Assembly (NCBI GenBank): GCA_027943335.1
Contig: BSBK01008431.1
Location: 353,501 to 417,500, forward strand
Length of the DNA: 64,000 nucleotides
Direction: 5' to 3'
DNA from: Chamaecyparis obtusa
Lineage: Eukaryota > Streptophyta > Pinopsida > Cupressales > Cupressaceae
Notes under the pieces: generated by a model
The model's input: the letters and a program-made list of their open reading frames with translations, nothing else
Told to the model about the DNA's origin: nothing
Database searches by the model: none
Program-made: the position numbers and the translations under genes
Shown: positions 56,379 to 64,000 of the stretch, piece by piece
Layout: every line of letters starts with the position of its first letter
Position numbering within the stretch: position 1 is the first letter of the stretch

Positions 56379-57567
56379 TTGGCAGGTAAGGAGAAAATAA
56401 ATTTATGGCTTAAATCTTCAAAATATGTGATAGTTGATGATATATTATATAAGAAGGGATTAAATGGGATGTTCCTTCAGTGTGTGGATGAAGATCAACA
56501 GAAACAACTTTTACAAACCTTTCATAATAAGTCTTGTGGAGGACATTACTCATCCACTATCAAGTTCTTAGGAATGGTTACTATTGGTCGAGAATGTTTA
56601 GAGATGCTTACAAGTGGGTAGGACAATGTGAAAAATATAAATTATTTATTGGAATTAGCAACACTTCCTTTGAGACCTGTTGTCATAGATGAACCTTTTC
56701 AACAATGGGGTTTGAATTTCATAGGTCCTTTAAACTGACCATGTAATTTAGGTCACACTCACATCTTAACAACCACTGACTACTTCATGAAGTGGGTAGA
56801 AGTTGTCCCTGTCAAAAAGACAACCACTGAAGTAGTGTGTAATTTTCTTAAAGAAAATATATTAGTCAGATTTGAAGTGCTAACAAAGATAGTGGCTGAT
56901 AATGCACAAAATTTATCCTCAAGTGAGTTACAGATTTTCTGTTATGATAATGGGATAAAAATCTCACACTCCTCTGATCATTTTCCTCAAGGAAATGGGC
57001 AAGCAAAATCCACCAATAAGAATCTAATTTCAATAATGAAGAATCTTGTTAATGAAAACATAAAAGAATGGCACAAAAGTCTCTATGAAGCACTATGGGA
57101 TGATAAAACATCACCCAAGAGAGCTATTGGCATGACCTCTTTTGAGTTTGTATATGGAACAGGAGTTCAATTATCCCCACCCCTTGAGTCAGCATCAACT
57201 AAACTACAGAAGGTAATTGAAGATGAGGTCTTTCAGAACGCTTTGGAAAAAAAGAATTCTTTACTTGGCTAAGATTGAAGAAGAAAGGGAGAATGTAGTA
57301 GACCATATTACTAGTCACCAAGCTAGGGTAAAGAATATTTTTGATAGAAGAACCAGGCCTAGGAGATTCATGGAAGGAGACAAAGTCCTGCTTTGGGATA
57401 GGAGAAGGGAACCACCTGGAGCTCATAGAAAATTTGAATCCCTATGGAAAGGACCTTTTGAAATTAGTAGAGATCTCAGGCCAAATTATTTTAGATTAAG
57501 GTATGAGAATGGAACAGAACTACCCCTATCCTTTAATAGATATGATCTTAAACTCTATCAGTTGTAA
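56379..57567 (+). pseudogene. integrase of gypsy I, catalytic residues changed
   Basis: KYVIVDDILYKKGLNGMFLQ and FHNKSCGGHYSSTIK open the zinc-binding region. The core reads WGLNFIGPLN (first Asp to Asn), KIVADNAQNLSSSELQIF (second Asp kept) and NGQAKSTNKNLI (Glu to Lys), so two of three acids are gone, both by G to A. A frame change near 57225 leads to the C-terminal RRFMEGDKVLLWDRRREPPG and LPLSFNRYDLKLYQL, ending at 57567. Confidence 0.88.
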
Positions 57568-58622
57568 ATAAGGTTTTCCTATGTACATAGCCTTTTTTTC
57601 GTGTCTAGAGTTATAATTTTTTATTGTGGGTGTGTGAAACCAGAGATGTTAAGTCCCTTCTTAGTCCCTCATGGTCCTAGTCTCCAGTTGGAGCCACTTT
57701 TTGCATGTATTATAAAACAACCCCTTTTTAAATTTTGAGTCTAGGCCATTTTCAGTAAAGATTCTTTGTAATATTGAAATTTGAACTTGAACTTCAGTTT
57801 TTGTTGGTTCAAGGTTCAAAGTCCTTCCGGTCCAAAAGCATAAACCATTAGTGTTTTGGTCTTCCAGTGCAATGAGCATCCCATATGTTGAACCTTGAAC
57901 CTTAAACCTCATTTTTTTGGTTCAAAGTTCAATATTTTTTGTGTCTTTTCCAACCATCACAAGTTGCATTAATCTTGTTCCTCACGTCGCGAAGACTGCC
58001 TTGTTGAACCTTGAACTTGAACTTTGACTTTTCTCAGTTCAAAGTTCAATATTTTTGTTTGTCATGTCGATAGTGGGTCCTATTTATGTTAAGTCTCTCC
58101 TAATTTTTGGGCATCATGAATTTTGAACTTTGAACCTTTCATTTTATGGTTTAGAGTTCAAAGTTCAAGCATGCGATATGACATATTAGATTGACACGTG
58201 CCAAATATTTTTGCTCTCTTTAAGGGAAATGATTGAAAGGACATGCAATAAATGTTGACTGATCAAGTGACAAGTATTAAAAATAACTACATGTGAATAG
58301 TTATTCGCATTAAAAATTAGTGGGCGCTATTATTACAAAAGAAAGTTTCCATAAATAAGCGTCCAACGATTGAGGCAAACATGCATTAGTCTTTCCCTTT
58401 CTTTCATAGTGTATGTGCAAGCATCCATCTTTTGCAACAAGAGCCGAGTAGAAGTGAGTAAATTCATCCGTTTGGAAGCTATGTGCACAAAGCGACGGTA
58501 AGTCCCAAGAAAGCCTCTCTTATTATTTTCTTAAATCAAAACTTGCATGTTGTAAGAAATTAATTTTTTCTAGTGAATTTAAATTATTTTTCTACTATGT
58601 AGAAGATTTCTTGTTTTTAGTC
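57568..58622 (+). promoter_or_regulatory. spacer after integrase of I and promoter-like leader of module D
   Basis: 57568-57702 shows no LTR start or polypurine tract. From 57703 the sequence matches module C from 38711: TTGAACC repeats, a TATA-like CCATAAATAAGCG at about 58349-58361, and the splice-donor string GTAAGTCCC near 58499-58507. It lacks the TRIM. The ORF follows at 58623. Confidence 0.45.
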
Positions 58623-61600
58623 ATGTATTCTTCCAAACTGAAAATTTCCAAAGAAATTTAGCCTACCCCTATAGTTAGTTGTCTTACCATTATGGGAGAT
58701 ACTAATTTGGTAGGAGAAAGCATAGAAAAAATCATGGGTAGGTTTAAATTAGTCAAAATGGGAACCATGACAGCCAAAATTGTAGAAAGCGTGTTACTAG
58801 AGGCCATAGGTTTTCTAGAAGTCACTCCTTGTCCAAATTTGGTGATGGAATATTGAAATAGCTATAATAAGGTGGATAGGTGCATCCGTAACCCTTTTGG
58901 TGAAGCTTTGGTATATATAAATAGGCAAGTGGTCTTAGCTACCTTGAGAATTCCTAATGTAGAAACTTATGGGGATTGGACTATCAGTAAAGCCCTCGCT
59001 GAGTTCAATGAGAACAAGAAAGATTAAAGTAGCATCATAGCCCATAATTGGATGAGGAAATTAAAAAAAGGGGGCTCTCTCTTACCGAGACCACTTAAGA
59101 AGGATCATCTGATCAAGGACATAGGAGATATGGTTAGCCTGTTGAATAGAGTGAAGGGAAATCCCCTGGATATTTTTTGGGAAGACTAGATGTGCACTTT
59201 TATCTAGGCCACCATTGATGATGAAAAGTATGTCAACTGGGAAGAGGTTATAGCTGTAGGACTTCATGAGGAATTATCTCAATATGTGGAAATAGATAGT
59301 TTTCACATGTCATCTTAGCTTGTTTTGCATTTGGGATTCTTGTAGAGATTGGGAGGGGTTACCTCATGAGCCATAGGATGAAGACATGATTTTTTTTAGT
59401 ATTATCCTGTGTTATAGAAGAAGAGAAACTAATAAAACTTTATAAGAGTCCAAGAAGTATTCCTAGCCAAGCTTGTCTTTGTATTAAAAGGGACAGAAAA
59501 TTAAACAATGTCAGAGAAGGCTATGGAGTTAATTAAGGTTTATGGAAGATCCTATATTTAATTTCCCAGGTTCACCTACTTAAGAATTGGAGGTTTTAGT
59601 GGGGAACCATTGAAATTGCCCAAGTATTGCTTGGATAAATACATTTTGGTTGAGGTATGCAGACAATTACTTCAAGTTGAAAGAAAATACAAGCTCAGAA
59701 GAGGTGTCGGTTGTTTGTTTCCTATTGAACTTGGCCATTACAGATGTAAATTGATGCATGACACTTCAGATTTGGAGATAAAATTTAAATTAATGAATCT
59801 CAAGCCTTATAGGACCAGAAATGATTTTGATGATAAAATTTTTGTTGCACATCATTTCAGGGTGGACGCCACTTTTCTTCATCAACCTCACTTAGAAAAC
59901 TACTAGGCAGATTGTGCTGATGAGTTCGAGGTCAGAAAAAACTTATGGTCCAGATTTACACTAAATCAAATTATCACTCTTAAAATACATATGGATATCA
60001 GAGGGGTTGAGAATGATGATGAAGATGTTTTGGATCCTCAATACATTGAATTGGTTGGATGTGCTCCCATTCCTGAGATTGATTGGAGTAAAAGAGAAGA
60101 GGAGTATGTGAGACTCAGAACACTTAATGTGATTAAAATAACAAAGAATTGGTTGACTAAGAAAAGGAGGGAGAAAATAGTCAAGGATGTGCCTAAAGTG
60201 GGAAGGAGAGCTTCAAAACCACTAGAAATTCATTCCCCACCCATTTGCACTAATGTAATTGAAACATTGTCTCTTGTAGGTAAAATTGAACTAGAAACAG
60301 AGGTTCTTCCTGAACAACAAGAGCAAGTCGTTACCTAGTCAACTATAAGAGTTACTCATTCCCATAGTTATAAGAAGAAGACCAAGCCCACTAAATCACC
60401 CTGCATCATAATTGATTTGGAATCGACAGAGAAGGAAAAGATAGAACAAACTGAAGCAGTCATGGATACTTATGAGAAGACTCCAAGAGTTGAATAAAGT
60501 CAAGTAGTACCAAGGGAAAATGTGCAAGGATCCTTGGCATTGGGTAATCCTTTAGATTTCAAAACTCCTTTGACAAAGAGCGGTTCAAAGGTGCCAAACT
60601 GGCTTGAATTATTAGTGAATAGGAAACAAAGTATCATTCCAGTGTCAACCCCGATTAGTGACCATGTTAGCAAGTGTCTAGAAAAGACACCTCAAAGAAA
60701 GAAGGAAAAATTTGAAGCACTTTTGGATTTGGATGAAGACACAGGACATTGGATGGCCAATGTTTTCACCCCAACTATAGAAAATTCCAACGAAGAGGTT
60801 ACTTTCCAAGACTTTAAAGTTGAAAAGACCTACCTTGGGTAAGCGACAAGATCTACAGATGTAAAGGTATTTGAGTTGAGTAGTAAAAAGATCACTAGTA
60901 GGATCCAAAAGGATTCCAAGGATAAAAGAGAGGTTAAGAAGTCCCTAAATAAATTGTCTCAATACATACAGGTGATTTAGAATCTGACTTCGCAACCCTT
61001 GAATGAGATGCCCCTGAGCATTCATATAAAATCTCCTAAGAACCAAAAATTCTTGGATTAGATCTAGAGGGATAGGTCCGTGTCTAAGCAGTTTGGCGAG
61101 TGGATCAATGCTTTCACCAAGGAGGGTATTGATTATTTGGTGAATCTTAGTAAAGCTTTTCAGGATGAACTTGAAATTACCAAAGAGTTGGAGGTTGAAG
61201 TTGTTGCTTGGGAAAATTAAAAAAAAAAGTTGGGAAAATATAGTCTCTAGAATGGATTAAGTCTTGGCTTATGGTTTTGATAAGTTTTTGGGAGAGAAGC
61301 CAATGTCGGGATTGAATGAAAATGCCTTGTTTTCATTGAAAGTAAATACAAACTAGAGAAATGAAATTTTTAAGGAAAGTATTGAGGTATCTATAGAATC
61401 CCTGAAGGAGTTAAAATGTATACATGAGATAATGGATAGTGATATCAAAGTTATAGACTTGCAAATAATAGAGAATGTGTCTAATCCAGATTGTAAAGTA
61501 GAACAAGTTAGCACTTGCTTGGAAGAAAAGATGAAAGACCAAAAAAATACCAAAGATGTCATGATCAAAGACTTCATGAGGATCGGGAGAATTGATTATT

Positions 61601-61679
61601 TTTTATGGGGAATGATTATCTTAGAATGCACATGTAGAAGCTGGAAGAAGTGTGAAGAGGTAAAGATATCTAGATAGAG
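58623..61679 (+). pseudogene. module D ORF: ~1,000-codon protein of unknown function
   Basis: Same protein as module C, uninterrupted by insertions but with many stops. Landmarks: MYSSKLKISKEI (58623), GEALVYINRQVVLATLRIP (58895-58950), FTYLRIGGFSGEPLKLPKYC (59570-59630), FPIELGHYRCKLMHDTSDLE (59715-59775), FRVDATFLHQPHLENY (59855-59905), WSRFTLNQIITLKIHMDIRG (59945-60005), a Ser/Pro linker, CLEKTPQRKKEKFEALLDLD (60675-60735), YGFDKFLGEKPM and KVEQVSTCLEEKMKDQKN (61270-61545). A frame change near 61225. Globular N-terminal ~450 residues, coiled-coil C-terminus; no signal peptide or membrane segment, so not a typical envelope protein despite its place after integrase. Confidence 0.65.
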
Positions 61680-61935
61680 AGGATGAAGATAGCTGGTTTT
61701 TCTAGTCAACAACAATCACTAGTACATTTTGCACCATTTTTTTACGGAGTATTGGTCGAACGTTCTACCCAAATGGGTCGAATACTCAACCAACTGTTTG
61801 GTCGCTATTTTTTTTGTCAAAATATCGACATGTCTCTTTAACCATAGATTAGTCGACATCAATCTTGGTTAAAAATGAGGCCAATCTTGGCTGAAAACAA
61901 CATTAGAAAGTGGTGGTATATTGGTTGAATATTTG

Positions 61936-62150
61936 ACCAATATTGGTCAAAATATTTGGCAGCTCTGACCAGGATGCCAAACTCGTGACGGTCATATTTT
62001 GACCAATATTGGTTGAAATATTTGGTAGCTCCGACCAGGATTCCAAACTCATGATGATCATATTTCAACCAATATTGGTCTAAATATTTGGTGGCTCCAA
62101 CCAGGATGTCAAAACCGTGACACCATATTTCAACCACGATTAGTTGAAAG
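61936..62150. repeat. 66-bp tandem repeat, three copies and a partial
   Basis: Units start ACCAATATTGG at 61936, 62002 and 62068, with a decayed fourth near 62133. Each includes AAATATTTGG, a GCTC(T/C)GACCAGGAT-like block and CCAAACTC. The palindrome GACCAATATTGGTC sits at or near each unit start. Because 66 is a multiple of three, the minus strand stays open across it. Confidence 0.9.
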
Positions 62151-62191
62151 TTTGACAAAATATGGAATGTTTAAAAAAAAAAATTGTACAT

Positions 62192-62246
62192 AAATATCCA
62201 AACTAATCACCAATAGCATCCTGATCGGTGATTAGTCTAGATATTT
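62192..62246. repeat. 20-bp inverted repeat (hairpin)
   Basis: Arms AAATATCCAAACTAATCACC (62192-62211) and GGTGATTAGTCTAGATATTT (62227-62246), pairing at 18 of 20 positions with a 15-base loop. Lies between the 66-bp repeats and the CDC48 fragment. Confidence 0.85.
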
Positions 62247-62405
62247 ATCTTCAAGTGTCCACACTCATTCTACTACTTGTTTCCAACGGGTCCCTACTCA
62301 TTTTGTCTTCCAGATTTATTTGGGCTCTAGCAATCCATCTGCTTTGCTCTACGTGAAACTATGGGTTTTTCATTTTGTTTGAACTATTTGAGAGATAGGC
62401 TCTAA

Positions 62406-63131
<726 letters not shown>

Positions 63132-64000
63132 GAAACTTAGTACACAATTTCAATCTTAATGAAGTGACAAATGTAACTATCCTAGCAGGGACCTTCCGCT
63201 AACAAATAGCCAATGCTATTCAATTTGGCTCTGACTTTTTCTTGTATGAGTTTTATCTATTCATATGTTTGAAACTTTATTTAGTTTATCAGCCCTTTAG
63301 CCAAGGACTTACTAACTTGTAAGTCTTTAGAGAAATATTAACAGTGGAAAGGAAATTTAGCTATGGAAACTTTTTCTCAAGTGGTAGATAATGCTACAAA
63401 AACCTTGCTTTTTGAAAAAAAAATCCTGCTAGAAAATATTCTATACTAAATCAATTCTACAACAAAGAAAGTCTAGATCAACTGATAGGTATGGTGTACA
63501 TCCATTTTATGGAGATCAGTTCCTATTTGTGTTAAATCAAATGTTTCATTTGCACATACCCCATGTAAGCATCAACACATTGAAAGCCCTCACTTGTCCC
63601 TATGAAACAACAACCACGTCTAATGCTTTCTTGTGGCCTAGAAAGAAAAATTATGTCTTAGCTCAAGAGTACTTAAATGAACCATTCTAAAATTATTTTA
63701 CTTTCTTAAACTCTTTCTTGATTTTTTTTCTTTTCTTCCTTACTTTCATGTTAAACTTATTTCTCATGCCAATTAAATTGAATTATAGAAAAGAAAGCCT
63801 GTATGACAAGAATATTAAAATAAATTAAATGATCAGCACTAACTTAGACCAAAAGCAAAAATTAAAGGCACATACCCTTGATAATAGAAAAAGTTGAATT
63901 CATAACAATGAAAGGCTCATTAGCATGATCCATCAAGATTTAACCATGCCATTGCTTGTGCCTATAGGATAAAATAAAATATTACATGGTAAATCCAATA
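63132..64000. other. sequence after the CDC48 fragment, no further genes
   Basis: The first 150-200 bases look like the 3' untranslated region of the parent gene (TTTGAAACTTTATTTAG near 63270). The rest, AT-rich, has no open frame above background, no LTR and no match to elements in the window. Confidence 0.4.

Larger units (their letters stand above)
51520..61713 (+). mobile_element. gypsy element I with extra RNase H before RT and large 3' ORF (module D)
   Basis: Order on the plus strand: primer site, gag, protease, RNase H-like domain, RT, RNase H, integrase, about 1 kb of leader-like sequence, and the ~1,000-codon ORF of module D. No LTR lies between integrase and module D, and module C precedes the putative LTR upstream, so D is best seen as the 3' part of I. 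The 3' LTR is not reached, as a CACTA-like sequence interrupts at 61714. Heavily decayed. Confidence 0.65.

Noticed and set aside
57661..57912. Minus-strand frame of 83 codons spanning the start of module D
   Set aside because: No known motif, crosses the end of the C/D homology, and is not open in module C; a chance frame.
58623..61679. Module D ORF as a retroviral-type envelope protein
   Set aside because: Position fits, but there is no signal peptide, transmembrane segment or Cys/glycosylation pattern; the tail is a charged coiled coil.
38711..61713. C and D as two independent LTR elements, each starting at TGCATGTATTATAAAA
   Set aside because: Not excluded, but less likely: no matching terminal repeat at the right end of C and no target duplication was found, and I would then lack its own 3' end. 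Kept as the alternative.
61859..62158. Minus-strand open frame with a 22-residue repeat (HEFGILVGATKYFNQYWS type)
   Set aside because: It is the translation of the 66-bp DNA repeat, which stays open because 66 is divisible by three. No start context, no homologue and no extension outside the array.

Overview
What it is. This is nuclear DNA of a seed plant: AT-rich, with no intact host gene and no RNA gene, filled by old LTR retrotransposons inserted into one another. Chromovirus and Tat-type gypsy elements, copia elements with the plant initiator-Met primer site (TGGTATCAGAGC), a plant mobile domain and a CDC48 fragment all indicate a plant. The large, decayed nest suggests a giant genome such as a gymnosperm; that last step is inference. 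Nothing here is likely to make a full-length protein. || Layout. (1) 1-2495: 5' end of a copia element on the minus strand (J). (2) 2496-7551: element A (+), pol-less, with copia-like 3' end and a long ORF of unknown function. (3) 9580-38710: an antisense Tat-type gypsy (F), split by element E (chromovirus, 11010-17358, target duplication GATCT) and by element G (17605-38464, duplication TAGGG). G codes only for a proline-rich protein and is itself split by H (Tat-type gypsy, minus strand, 25671-37401, duplication CCCCT). (4) 38711-50834: module C, a ~1,000-codon ORF of unknown function with a promoter-like leader, split by a 335-bp TRIM (39397-39731, AAACA) and by the pol-less element B (41011-48606, TGAGGT). 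(5) 50835-61713: a putative LTR, then gypsy element I (+) and, directly after its integrase, module D, a second copy of the C ORF. (6) 61717-64000: a CACTA-like end with 66-bp repeats, a hairpin and an intron-containing, internally deleted CDC48 pseudogene. || How the parts relate. D lacks the TRIM and B, so it supplies the empty sites for both. Removing E and G brings the F reading frame back together. A and B share a homologous unknown ORF, and both share LTR blocks, polypurine tract or primer site with copia element J, which suggests they borrow copia machinery. || Main findings. Element I has an extra RNase H-like domain between protease and RT, whereas H and F carry theirs after RT-RH, the usual Tat order; I also seems to carry a very large ORF after integrase. 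The A/B elements form a two-ORF, pol-less family with a five-zinc-knuckle protein. H carries an antisense plant-mobile-domain gene after pol. Premature stops are almost all C-to-T or G-to-A changes, most of them CAG to TAG, as expected from long DNA methylation.
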